Source: a virus. From it: a stretch of DNA of 64,000 nucleotides. The stretch covers positions 1-64,000 of IMG/VR virus record IMGVR_UViG_3300035162_002243; one strand, given 5' to 3'. The notes under the pieces were generated by a model. It had not been told where the DNA came from, ran no database searches, and worked only from the letters and a program-made list of their open reading frames with translations. Shown here in pieces: positions 1 to 5,820 of the stretch. Position numbers and translations under genes: made by a program. Positions within the stretch are counted from its first letter, which is position 1, and each line of letters opens with the position of its first letter.

Positions 1-51
1 GGGAGGTCGTTCGAAAAAGTCCAAGGATATCAAGAGGTTACGCCGGGGCCG

Positions 52-93
52 TTTTGCATACGTATGCAAGAGAACCTCCGCGCATCGGTAGTG
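52..93. repeat. 42-bp direct repeat, copy A, with 16-bp palindrome
   Basis: Copy A of a 42-bp element whose copy B is at 242-283; about 34 of 42 positions match. The core is the perfect palindrome TTGCATACGTATGCAA (54-69), followed at the same distance in both copies by GCATCGG. No coding sequence is supported here. It could be a protein-binding site, or an RNA hairpin in transcripts from the leftward promoters at 186-214 and 290-319. Confidence 0.75.
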
Positions 94-185
94 TTTGTCT
101 TCTACTTGCGGATTTCAGTAGCCCTAACCGTTTACCTTATTTTATTTTTTTAGTGTTTACCCTCTATTGCCTAACTGTTATATAC

Positions 186-214
186 AGTATACTATCGCTA
201 GCCACATTTGTCAA
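186..214 (-). promoter_or_regulatory. Leftward sigma70-type promoter
   Basis: On the minus strand, TTGACA (214-209), a 17-base spacer and TATACT (191-186), preceded by ATTAGGGG exactly as in the rightward early promoters. It fires out of the left edge of the window. The gene it serves is not visible; the 180 bases to the left edge hold only repeat copy A and no convincing start of a protein. Confidence 0.8.
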
Positions 215-241
215 CCCCTAATTGCCATTTTGTTTAAATCT

Positions 242-283
242 TTTTGCATACGTATGCAAGCGACCGTCCAGGCATCGGGAGCG
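242..283. repeat. 42-bp direct repeat, copy B, with 16-bp palindrome
   Basis: Copy B of the element at 52-93, with the identical palindrome TTGCATACGTATGCAA at 244-259. Its right edge coincides with the predicted transcription start of the leftward promoter at 290-319, so a transcript would begin with this element. A 12-codon minus-strand reading frame beginning inside the palindrome ends within the next leftward promoter; I do not call it a gene. Confidence 0.75.
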
Positions 284-289
284 TAGTTT

Positions 290-319
290 ATTATAACATA
301 TTTTTTTGAGGTTGTCAAC
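290..319 (-). promoter_or_regulatory. Leftward sigma70-type promoter
   Basis: Minus strand TTGACA (319-314), 18-base spacer, TATAAT (295-290). It reads left into repeat copy B and then into the second leftward promoter. It is divergent from the rightward promoter at 374-402. Confidence 0.75.
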
Positions 320-348
320 CATTTTTGGAGGTTAATTTTACCAAAAAA

Positions 349-402
349 TTTACAAAACGTTACAAAAGTATGCTTGCTAGTTTTGCTGTATTTTGCTATA
401 AT
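349..402 (+). promoter_or_regulatory. Upstream box plus promoter, copy 1
   Basis: TTTACAAAACGTTACAAAA (349-367), then TTGCTA (374-379), 17 bases, TATAAT (397-402). The same box recurs before three more small genes, always starting 25 bases before the -35 element, which puts it around -60 to -42, where an activator or an UP element would act. Confidence 0.8.
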
Positions 403-432
403 AGCTTTACATTAAACAAACAGGAAAAAACT

Positions 433-684
433 ATGCAAACATACAACAACGCTGTCGCAAACGTTATACAGCAATATGCCTCGCAAATTGCAAACTGCGC
501 ACAAGACAGCATAAATGAAAATAATGACTATTGTCTTATTGACAACTGTGCAAAAATAAAATTTTTGTTTACAAATAGCACTAGCTATACAACTATTCCG
601 CAACTTGCAAGCGCATGTTTAAACAGCAATATGGATACAGCAGTGCGGGAATGCATGTATAACTGTTTGCTGTATCCGCAATAA
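433..684 (+). CDS. Small hypothetical protein (83 aa), first of four tandem units
   Basis: I do not recognise this 83-aa protein. It is rich in Asn, Gln, Ala and Cys (seven cysteines) and has no membrane segment. The start at 433 is chosen because it follows AGGAAA at a normal distance and lies downstream of the promoter at 374-402; a longer frame from 325 would start upstream of that promoter. Codons are strongly A-ending (GCA, ACA, CAA), unlike the genes from 1731 on. It is the first of four promoter-plus-tiny-gene units between 349 and 1564, all with starts of the ATGCAAA or ATGCTAA type. The cysteines could bind metal, but no CxxC-type motif is clear. Function unknown. Confidence 0.6.
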   Translation: MQTYNNAVANVIQQYASQIANCAQDSINENNDYCLIDNCAKIKFLFTNSTSYTTIPQLASACLNSNMDTAVRECMYNCLLYPQ

Positions 685-685
685 C

Positions 686-739
686 TTTACAAAACGTTAC
701 AAAAGTATGCTTGCGCATTTTGTGCGCAAGTGTTATACT
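686..739 (+). promoter_or_regulatory. Upstream box plus promoter, copy 2
   Basis: TTTACAAAACGTTACAAAA (686-704), TTGCGC (711-716), 17 bases, TATACT (734-739). The -35 to spacer region also contains an inverted repeat, CTTGCGCA...TGCGCAAG, which looks like a repressor operator. The box begins immediately after the stop of the preceding gene. Confidence 0.8.
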
Positions 740-770
740 AGTTTTACATTAATTAAATAGGGGCACTGCT

Positions 771-950
771 ATGCTAAAAAACAAATTTGCATTTACAGTA
801 ATTAATTTTAATACGTTGCTAATTGTTAACAGTAACACAGGGGAGCAACGTTATGCAAACAATGTTACACTGCCGTCGCTGTATGCTGTAACACAAAAGC
901 AACTTGCAAAATTATTTAAAACTGCAACACATGCAGACGTTTGGTCTTAG
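771..950 (+). CDS. Small hypothetical protein (59 aa)
   Basis: A 59-aa frame that starts with ATG after AGGGGCAC and ends with TAG at 948-950, just before the next upstream box. Unknown function; no cysteine and no membrane segment, with a hydrophobic beta-like stretch near residues 6-19. A segment resembling NTLLIVN also occurs near the N-terminus of the fourth gene of this array (NTLIVTN), hinting at distant relationship. Support comes from its own promoter copy, an SD-like GGGGCA and tight packing between promoter units rather than from homology. Confidence 0.55.
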   Translation: MLKNKFAFTVINFNTLLIVNSNTGEQRYANNVTLPSLYAVTQKQLAKLFKTATHADVWS

Positions 951-954
951 TAAC

Positions 955-1008
955 TTTACAAAACGTTACAAAATAACGCTTGTGTATTTTATACGCAAGT
1001 GTTATAAT
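955..1008 (+). promoter_or_regulatory. Upstream box plus promoter, copy 3
   Basis: TTTACAAAACGTTACAAAA (955-973), TTGTGT (980-985), 17 bases, TATAAT (1003-1008). The imperfect inverted repeat CTTGTGTAT / ATACGCAAG covers the -35 and spacer. Confidence 0.8.
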
Positions 1009-1040
1009 AGTTTTACATTAATTAACAAAGTAAAAAAATT

Positions 1041-1229
1041 ATGCAAAACTTACAAGTGCATTATACGTACAAAACTAAAAACGCAATTATCTCAGACCTG
1101 TGCGTTGTACAAAGTAAAACAAAACGTTTTACAAAAACGCAACAACTTAACACGCAATTAAAACTTGCAAAGCAATTAAACTTAAAACATTTTTATGCTG
1201 TAACGCTTACACACTATTCTGTAGTGTAG
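1041..1229 (+). CDS. Small basic hypothetical protein (62 aa)
   Basis: A 62-aa Lys/Thr/Gln-rich basic protein of unknown function. The start at 1041 (ATGCAAAAC) lies about 25 bases after the predicted transcription start. There is no good Shine-Dalgarno sequence, only an A-rich stretch, so translation may be weak. Third member of the tandem promoter-gene array, with the same A-ending codon preference. Its basic character would suit nucleic acid binding, but there is no motif to support that. Confidence 0.5.
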   Translation: MQNLQVHYTYKTKNAIISDLCVVQSKTKRFTKTQQLNTQLKLAKQLNLKHFYAVTLTHYSVV

Positions 1230-1283
1230 TTTACAAAACTTTACAAAATAACGCTTGTGTATTTTATATGCAAGTGTTATAAT
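1230..1283 (+). promoter_or_regulatory. Upstream box plus promoter, copy 4
   Basis: TTTACAAAACTTTACAAAA (1230-1248, one change from the other copies), TTGTGT (1255-1260), 17 bases, TATAAT (1278-1283). The box-to-(-35) distance is again 25 bases. Confidence 0.8.
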
Positions 1284-1312
1284 AGTTTACAAACTAAAAA
1301 AAGGGCACTACT

Positions 1313-1564
1313 ATGCAAAACACTATTACTAGTACTAATACGCTAATTGTAACTAATCCTATTATGTCTCCGTTGTTTACTGCGCAACTAATAACTGTCG
1401 CAAGTTATAATAAACTTAACGCACAAACAAAAGCAGACATTAGTGTTTGTGCATATAGCAAGCAAGCATATTCTAACGCAATGTCTCAAAGTTATAACGC
1501 ACAAGCAAACGTCAATGTCGTTTACAATGTTACAAAAAACTTGTCTTATAGCATTGCAAATTAA
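1313..1564 (+). CDS. Small hypothetical protein (83 aa), last of the tandem units
   Basis: 83 aa, Asn/Ser/Thr/Ala-rich, unknown function. The start follows AAAGGGCACTACT, the GGGCA-type ribosome-binding sequence shared by the larger early region. The C-terminal half (YSKQAYSNAMSQ, YNAQANV) is polar and repetitive in character, with little predicted hydrophobic core. It has its own copy of the array promoter and is followed by a 20-bp palindrome rather than a clear terminator. Confidence 0.6.
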   Translation: MQNTITSTNTLIVTNPIMSPLFTAQLITVASYNKLNAQTKADISVCAYSKQAYSNAMSQSYNAQANVNVVYNVTKNLSYSIAN

Positions 1565-1580
1565 TTTAAACTAACTTAAA

Positions 1581-1610
1581 CGCAAGTGTTATGTTATAAC
1601 ATAACATTTG
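1581..1610. repeat. 20-bp perfect palindrome in a degenerate promoter copy
   Basis: TGTTATGTTATAACATAACA at 1587-1606 is a perfect palindrome; the flanks GCAAG/TTTGC nearly extend it to 30 bases. The left part (CGCAAGTGTTAT) matches the spacer/-10 region of promoter copies 2-4, so this looks like a fifth, rearranged copy. No T-run follows, so it is not a standard terminator; an operator is more likely. Confidence 0.6.
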
Positions 1611-1660
1611 CACCACCCTGTTTTCGTGCGACAAAATGCGGCTCGGGGCAGTCTTTTTAA

Positions 1661-1697
1661 ATTAGGGGTTGACAACCCAACATTGCGGTGCTATACT
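1661..1697 (+). promoter_or_regulatory. Early promoter 1 (TTAGGGG class)
   Basis: ATTAGGGG then TTGACA (1669-1674), 17 bases, TATACT (1692-1697), followed by TGTATATAC. First of eleven rightward promoters sharing this layout. Confidence 0.9.
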
Positions 1698-1730
1698 GTA
1701 TATACAAATTAGGCATTAGAGGAGCACACA

Positions 1731-1982
1731 ATGTCCACACAATTAAGAAACGTACCAAACTGCCACGCACAGAACGAATTGACCCAGACTAGGTTCTGGG
1801 GTGGCAAGAATCGTATGCAATGTGTACAGGTTACGCAACGCAAACCCAAATACGATACGGACGCCGGCGGTGACTTCTTTAATCATTTGCAATTGACCAA
1901 AGAGCAGGCTAAGAACTTGGCTGTGGAGTTGATGTTGTTTGCAGAAGATCGCGAAGTGACAGAGATGGAGGAGATGGAATGA
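1731..1982 (+). CDS. Conserved small phage protein (83 aa)
   Basis: 83 aa. It resembles a widespread small phage protein with the pattern QTRFWGGK...C(V/L)Q(V/L)TQ and a C-terminal stretch like F-x6-LTKEQAKNLAxEL (residues about 47-70), probably a helical hairpin. Function unknown. The start has a strong GAGGAG six bases upstream. The gene ends with ATGA, overlapping the next start, so the two are translationally coupled. From here on codon use is less A-rich and GC content is visibly higher than in the preceding tandem array. Confidence 0.8.
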   Translation: MSTQLRNVPNCHAQNELTQTRFWGGKNRMQCVQVTQRKPKYDTDAGGDFFNHLQLTKEQAKNLAVELMLFAEDREVTEMEEME

Positions 1983-2176
1983 ACACTGTAGAGCAGTATG
2001 CGGAAGAGAAGCAACGGGTAGTTGATGCAGTCCTAAAGGAGATCAAAGAGGATCTCGCCAATGGGGCCAACCAATCCGTCAAAGGTCTACTTATGTTGCT
2101 TCCAGTAGAGAAGCTCAAAGGCTATTTGACCGAAGAACAGATAAAGAAGATTAATTGGCAAACAATTTGTAATTAG
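1979..2176 (+). CDS. Small hypothetical protein (65 aa)
   Basis: A 65-aa charged, helical protein, coupled to the preceding gene through an ATGA overlap (1979-1982). The ribosome-binding sequence GGAGGAGATGGA lies inside the upstream gene. No recognised family. Its TAG stop is part of the TTAGGGGTTGACA block of the next promoter, so gene end and promoter are fused. Confidence 0.7.
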   Translation: MNTVEQYAEEKQRVVDAVLKEIKEDLANGANQSVKGLLMLLPVEKLKGYLTEEQIKKINWQTICN

Positions 2177-2208
2177 GGGTTGACAACTTGGCATTAGTTT
2201 GCTATAAT
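2172..2208 (+). promoter_or_regulatory. Early promoter 2 (TTAGGGG class)
   Basis: TTGACA (2180-2185), 17 bases, TATAAT (2203-2208). The TAG stop of the upstream gene (2174-2176) lies in its conserved 5' block. Confidence 0.9.
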
Positions 2209-2246
2209 GTATGTATAAGTTAAACAAAACGCAAGGGGCATTGCAC

Positions 2247-2549
2247 ATGAAATTTGTTATCTCAACTCAGTATTTAGAAAACTACGGCGCTCACTCAGAG
2301 GACGGCAAGTTCTCCAGTGGTAATGCGTACTGGAAGATGAAGGGTGGGAGCGATTACATCGTGTCCGGCCTAACACGAATCCAGGATGCGGTTGCATTCG
2401 TAATGGCCAAGTTCGGAGAGAACGATCTCTACGGCAAGGCGTTCCCCACAGCGTACCGCACGTTTGAACAGTGGGAGGACGAGTTGGAAGAGATGGACGG
2501 CGAGTATGCCGAGTTCCTCATAGGGCAGGCCAAGGAGGTGTGCCCATGA
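2247..2549 (+). CDS. Small hypothetical protein (100 aa)
   Basis: 100 aa, beginning MKFVISTQYLENYGAHSEDG; of a type seen in many phage genomes (an N-terminal beta strand followed by an ENYG-like turn), function unknown. The ATG at 2247 is preferred over an in-frame ATG at 2211, because 2211 lies right at the promoter and 2247 follows AAGGGGCA. It ends in ATGA overlapping the next gene, and the region just upstream of that overlap supplies AAGGAGG as its ribosome-binding site. Confidence 0.75.
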   Translation: MKFVISTQYLENYGAHSEDGKFSSGNAYWKMKGGSDYIVSGLTRIQDAVAFVMAKFGENDLYGKAFPTAYRTFEQWEDELEEMDGEYAEFLIGQAKEVCP

Positions 2550-2809
2550 GCAAGGAACATTTGGCCGATGTGGCCGCGCTGGCAGAGAACGCTATCATCT
2601 ACATTCAGCATGACAGCGGCCAGGCCGACTACGAGAGCATGCGGATCATAACCAGCATGTCCGAAGAGAACTATTTCCTAGCTGAAGGCGAGGAGACTGG
2701 TGAACAGTATCAAATTGAATATGCTGATGTGGACCTAGAGAACGATACCTTCTACCGCTTGCAGAAGATGGACAACGAATCTCCATTACTTTACAATCAG
2801 GGATATTAG
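2546..2809 (+). CDS. Small acidic hypothetical protein (87 aa)
   Basis: 87 aa, strongly acidic, unknown function. The start at 2546 is defined by AAGGAGG inside the preceding gene and by the ATGA overlap. Its TAG stop (2807-2809) is embedded in the next promoter. It could be an inhibitor or DNA mimic on charge alone, but nothing in the sequence proves it. Confidence 0.7.
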   Translation: MSKEHLADVAALAENAIIYIQHDSGQADYESMRIITSMSEENYFLAEGEETGEQYQIEYADVDLENDTFYRLQKMDNESPLLYNQGY

Positions 2810-2841
2810 GGGTTGACAAGACTGCAAGACGATAGTATAAT
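2805..2841 (+). promoter_or_regulatory. Early promoter 3 (TTAGGGG class)
   Basis: TTGACA (2813-2818), 17 bases, TATAAT (2836-2841), followed by GTATATAC. It overlaps the stop codon of the upstream gene. Confidence 0.9.
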
Positions 2842-2873
2842 GTATATACACAATTAGGAAAAGGGCAAACAAC

Positions 2874-3131
2874 ATGATAGACTACAGAGATTTCGCAATT
2901 GAACTAACCGAAGATATGGGTTTCTCCACAGAGCAGATGCTAGTGGCGGCGCTGAAGTGGATGTCACAGGACGATGTCAAGGGCATGCTAGAAGCTAACG
3001 AGTATCCTATGAGCTGTGAAGAGGACGATGAGGTCGAAGACTTTGCACCTCCGAGCACTAGGGTCAAAGCTGAGGCTGATCGAGTATTTGGAGCTGTGGC
3101 TGATCGAATATTTGGATCTAATGCAATTTAG
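2874..3131 (+). CDS. Small acidic hypothetical protein with C-terminal 8-residue tandem repeat
   Basis: 85 aa, unknown function. The first 45 residues are a helical, acidic domain; an acidic linker follows. The C-terminus carries two copies of an 8-residue unit (ADRVFGAV, ADRIFGSN) encoded by a 24-base tandem duplication (3074-3092 and 3098-3116, one mismatch). The start follows AAGGGCAAACAAC. Its TAG stop lies inside the next promoter. The repeat looks recent and may vary between related phages. Confidence 0.75.
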   Translation: MIDYRDFAIELTEDMGFSTEQMLVAALKWMSQDDVKGMLEANEYPMSCEEDDEVEDFAPPSTRVKAEADRVFGAVADRIFGSNAI

Positions 3132-3163
3132 GGGTTGACAAGCCAGCACTCCGGTGCTATACT
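3127..3163 (+). promoter_or_regulatory. Early promoter 4 (TTAGGGG class)
   Basis: TTGACA (3135-3140), 17 bases, TATACT (3158-3163), then GTATATAC. The upstream stop TAG is at 3129-3131. Confidence 0.9.
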
Positions 3164-3200
3164 GTATATACATTAACAACATAGATAAGGGCTACACACT

Positions 3201-3674
3201 ATGGGAACTAGATCAACTATCGCAATGAAGACTGAAGAAGGTAAGCTACGGACCATCTATTGTCACTGGGACGGCTACGTAGACCACAACGGTCGCATCC
3301 TACTTAATAACTACACAACCCCAGAGAAGGTTAAGGCACTCATCGACTTAGGTGACTTGAGCCAGCTGAGCACTGAGGTAGGTGATGTGCGCACGTTTGG
3401 CATTGATGGCCAAGGTGAGCAACCAGAGCTTCCAATGTTTGGTAACTGGTGTACAGCATACCACAGAGACCGAGGCGAGGACTGGACCAACGTTGCACCA
3501 CAGACGTTCGACAATGCCCAAGAGATGGTAGAGCACTATGCAGAGGCTTGGTGCGAGTTCTTTTACATCTTCAATGGCCAGGACTGGTTAGTCAGCAACG
3601 GCAAGAAGGACGCCAAGGGTTATCCAATCTTCGATTATGTCGAAGTAGCCATCCTAGAAGAAATTGTAGGATAA
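3201..3674 (+). CDS. Conserved phage protein, MGTRS-type (157 aa)
   Basis: 157 aa, with the N-terminal signature MGTRSTIAMKTEEG...IYCHWDGYVDHNG, a widespread phage and plasmid family with no assigned function; I recognise the family but not an activity. The conserved CHWDGY block (residues about 20-26) followed by an AL-x-LGDLS motif is characteristic. Single promoter, start behind AAGGGCTACACACT. Probably expressed early. Confidence 0.85.
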   Translation: MGTRSTIAMKTEEGKLRTIYCHWDGYVDHNGRILLNNYTTPEKVKALIDLGDLSQLSTEVGDVRTFGIDGQGEQPELPMFGNWCTAYHRDRGEDWTNVAPQTFDNAQEMVEHYAEAWCEFFYIFNGQDWLVSNGKKDAKGYPIFDYVEVAILEEIVG

Positions 3675-3683
3675 GGCAAATAA

Positions 3684-3716
3684 AAGGTTGACAGTGTAGC
3701 ATTGCGGTGCTATACT
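3684..3716 (+). promoter_or_regulatory. Early promoter 5
   Basis: TTGACA (3688-3693), 17 bases, TATACT (3711-3716), then GTATATAC. The 5' block is degenerate (AAAAGG instead of TAGGGG). Confidence 0.9.
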
Positions 3717-3748
3717 GTATATACATTAACAAACAAAGGGCAAACAAT

Positions 3749-4054
3749 ATGACACAGAAAACTTTTAGCGTAGCAGGCACTAGCACCAATAACGGCATTA
3801 CGAAGATTCGATTCGCAAATGACTTTGTAGGTCGCTTGAAGATCCTCTACAAGAACGGACACGAGAACGTGGAACTGATGGAGTTGGGACGTGAGCTGAC
3901 CAAGGCACAGATATGCCAAGTGTTGATGAGCCATCCTAAGTACCAAACAGATGAGCAACAAGATGCCATCTACGAATTCGTCCTACGCAACTGCAAAGAG
4001 ATCAAAGCAGAGATCATGGAAGTGATCGACTCCAAAGAAGAAATTGAGGCCTAA
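3749..4054 (+). CDS. Small hypothetical protein (101 aa)
   Basis: 101 aa, unknown function, with a beta-rich N-terminal half and a charged helical C-terminus. The ATG at 3749 is chosen over an in-frame ATG at 3707 that lies upstream of the promoter -10. The ribosome-binding sequence is AAAGGGCAAACAAT. It is followed by the tRNA-Arg gene, so both may be on the same transcript from promoter 5. Confidence 0.7.
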   Translation: MTQKTFSVAGTSTNNGITKIRFANDFVGRLKILYKNGHENVELMELGRELTKAQICQVLMSHPKYQTDEQQDAIYEFVLRNCKEIKAEIMEVIDSKEEIEA

Positions 4055-4070
4055 GGCCTAACCCAAGTAC

Positions 4071-4147
4071 GTCTCCTTAGCTCAGCTGGATAGAGCAACA
4101 GCCTTCTAAGCTGTAGGTCGCAGGTTCGAATCCTGCAGGGGACGCCA
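4071..4147 (+). tRNA. tRNA-Arg (anticodon TCT)
   Basis: A complete 77-nt cloverleaf: acceptor GTCTCCT/AGGGGAC, D-stem GCTC/GAGC, anticodon stem ACAGC/GCTGT with loop CTTCTAA (anticodon TCT), T-arm GCAGG-TTCGAAT-CCTGC, and an encoded CCA end. It reads AGA codons (and AGG with wobble), which AT-rich phage genes use more than most hosts do. Confidence 0.95.
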
Positions 4148-4161
4148 ATCAAGTTGTCGGG

Positions 4162-4203
4162 CGGCGAAGCAAGGTTGTGCCCTCATCCTAGAAGACTTCG
4201 TCG
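4162..4203 (+). ncRNA. Hairpin with GUGCCCUC loop downstream of the tRNA
   Basis: An 8-bp stem (4162-4169 with 4196-4203, one G-U) encloses a loop in which AGG/CCU pairing leaves exactly UUGUGCCCUCAU unpaired (4175-4186). The same 12 bases recur in the loop of a hairpin at 5872-5904. The loop is complementary to the GAGGGCA-type ribosome-binding sequence of nearby early genes. Whether it is a separate RNA or the 3' end of the tRNA transcript is not visible. Confidence 0.5.
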
Positions 4204-4226
4204 TCCAGCGGCGCAATTAGTTTTAA

Positions 4227-4263
4227 ATTAGGGGTTGACAAGTACCGCAGAACTTGCTATAAT
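4227..4263 (+). promoter_or_regulatory. Early promoter 6 (TTAGGGG class)
   Basis: TTGACA (4235-4240), 17 bases, TATAAT (4258-4263), then GTATGTATAAG as in promoter 2. Confidence 0.9.
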
Positions 4264-4298
4264 GTATGTATAAGTTAAACAAAACAAGGGCAAACAAA

Positions 4299-4502
4299 AT
4301 GATAAAAACAATTATAACAGGTACAGTGGTAGCAGGTTTATTTGGAATCGTAGCATATGCGGGCGTAGGCGCAATTATGTTACCTGATGTTGAAATGAGT
4401 TATGAGACTGGTTACTGCACTAAGGTGATCAACTATGCTCAGGGCGATGCTTACAACTGCGAGAACATGCCTATCAAGTTCAACCATGTGTGGGTGAAGT
4501 AA
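4299..4502 (+). CDS. Small exported or membrane protein (67 aa)
   Basis: 67 aa with an N-terminal hydrophobic segment at residues about 4-27 (ITGTVVAGLFGIVAYAGVGA) followed by a short polar part with two cysteines, consistent with a membrane-anchored or exported peptide whose cysteines could pair in the periplasm. The ATG at 4299 follows CAAGGGCAAACAAA; an upstream in-frame ATG at 4266 lies within the promoter. Ends one base before the next gene. Function unknown. Confidence 0.65.
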   Translation: MIKTIITGTVVAGLFGIVAYAGVGAIMLPDVEMSYETGYCTKVINYAQGDAYNCENMPIKFNHVWVK

Positions 4503-4503
4503 G

Positions 4504-4752
4504 ATGGTAAAGACTTGGATGTTGTTAACATTGTTTACTGCGGATCCGATCATGTATGCGGACCAACAGACTTGTGAGGTCGCTATGTCGAAGTTGAACA
4601 CTGCGTACCCAGAGAACGAAAGCATATGTATCCCAGCTGGTATCCAGGAAGTGTCAAAGGATCCAATTGAGTTGTTTGAACAGATGTTGAACATGGTTAC
4701 GGAGATGAATATTAATTTAAATAATCCTCCAAAAGTGGTTGACAACAACTAG
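4504..4752 (+). CDS. Small hypothetical protein (82 aa)
   Basis: 82 aa, unknown. It starts one base after the TAA of the preceding gene, so it is probably translated by coupling; GTGAAG lies just upstream. The hydrophobic N-terminus (residues 5-12) is short and may be a weak export signal; two cysteines. The 3' end contains promoter 7. With the preceding gene it may form a two-component envelope pair, by position only. Confidence 0.6.
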   Translation: MVKTWMLLTLFTADPIMYADQQTCEVAMSKLNTAYPENESICIPAGIQEVSKDPIELFEQMLNMVTEMNINLNNPPKVVDNN

Positions 4753-4767
4753 ATAATTTGTTATAAT
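4733..4767 (+). promoter_or_regulatory. Early promoter 7, inside the 3' end of the preceding gene
   Basis: TTGACA (4739-4744), 17 bases, TATAAT (4762-4767). The 5' block is AAAGTGG rather than TAGGGG. Confidence 0.85.
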
Positions 4768-4814
4768 AGTAATACGAAATAAGGCAGTACTAATTAACAC
4801 AAAGGGCAAAACAC

Positions 4815-5819
4815 ATGAAGATTAGAATACTTGAAGGCACATATAAGATCCGTGGTAAAGATGTAGAACTAGCAGGAATGGTCTTTCCACTAGTAGAAGG
4901 TTTCAAAGTTGGAGCCAAAGGCGGATACGTAACCGTAGATGGTAAGAGCATCCAAGGGTTTCCAGATCGTAACATTAAAATCACATGCGAAGGTGAACAT
5001 GCATATGAAAGCTGTGCAGAAGGCACAGCAACAACCATCCGTGAAGAGACGGATGAAGAGACCATCGAAAGACTGCGTGAGCGATTTGACATGTTAGAAG
5101 ACATGACACGTGCCACAAAGAAAGGCGATGTTCGAGCTATGATTGTATCAGGACCTCCGGGTGTTGGTAAGAGTCATGGTGTAGAGAAGGTACTTGGTAA
5201 GCACGATCTAATAGCCACGCTAGGCGATCGACCTGCGAAGTACGAAGTTGTCAAAGGTGCTATGTCCGCAATTGGACTCTACTGTAAGCTGTACAAGATG
5301 GCAGACAAAGACAATGTGATTGTATTCGATGACTGTGATTCAATATTCAGCGATGAGCTATCGTTAAACATATTGAAGGCCGCGCTAGACTCTAAGAAGA
5401 CTAGACGCATATGCTGGAACACAGACTCGTTCAAGTTGCGCAATGAAGGTGTGCCTGATGCATTTGAATTCAAAGGATCAGCAATCTTTATCACCAACAT
5501 CAAGTTCGACAACGTTAAGTCGGCTAAGATGCGTGATCACCTAACTGCACTTGAGTCACGTTGTCACTATATCGATCTAGCAATTGACACAGACAGAGAG
5601 AAAATGTTACGTATAAAGCAGATTACCAATGATGGTATGCTTGACAACTATAAACTAGATGAAGAAACCATACAAGACATTGTGGACTTCATTGACATTA
5701 ATAAGAAGAGACTGCGTGAACTGTCATTACGTACAGTACTTAAAGTAGCCGACTTGGCCAAGGCATTCCCAACTAAATGGGAAGCTATGGCAGAGAACAC
5801 TGTGATGCGTCGAGCATAA
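4815..5819 (+). CDS. AAA+ ATPase (334 aa)
   Basis: AAA-family ATPase. The Walker A GPPGVGKS is at residues 113-120 and the Walker B VIVFDDCD around 168-174; sensor-like FITNIKFDN follows, and the C-terminal part is an alpha-helical lid. The N-terminal 100 residues form a separate domain, unlike any I recognise. Similar stand-alone ATPases occur in marine T4-like phages; the substrate is unknown. It is the largest protein of the rightward early region, starts behind AAAGGGCAAAACAC and has a dedicated promoter. It is not gp44 (clamp loader). Its 3' untranslated region folds into the candidate RNA at 5821-5953. Confidence 0.85.
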   Translation: MKIRILEGTYKIRGKDVELAGMVFPLVEGFKVGAKGGYVTVDGKSIQGFPDRNIKITCEGEHAYESCAEGTATTIREETDEETIERLRERFDMLEDMTRATKKGDVRAMIVSGPPGVGKSHGVEKVLGKHDLIATLGDRPAKYEVVKGAMSAIGLYCKLYKMADKDNVIVFDDCDSIFSDELSLNILKAALDSKKTRRICWNTDSFKLRNEGVPDAFEFKGSAIFITNIKFDNVKSAKMRDHLTALESRCHYIDLAIDTDREKMLRIKQITNDGMLDNYKLDEETIQDIVDFIDINKKRLRELSLRTVLKVADLAKAFPTKWEAMAENTVMRRA

Positions 5820-5820
5820 C

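Noticed and set aside
64-153. Plus-strand 29-codon frame beginning in the first palindrome (MQENLRAS...)
   Set aside because: No ribosome-binding sequence and no rightward promoter in front; the ATG comes from the palindrome itself.
218-255. Twelve-codon minus-strand frame after repeat copy B
   Set aside because: Too short and no clear ribosome-binding site; mentioned only as part of the repeat.
1587-1606. Palindrome read as a transcription terminator
   Set aside because: No T-run follows on either strand.
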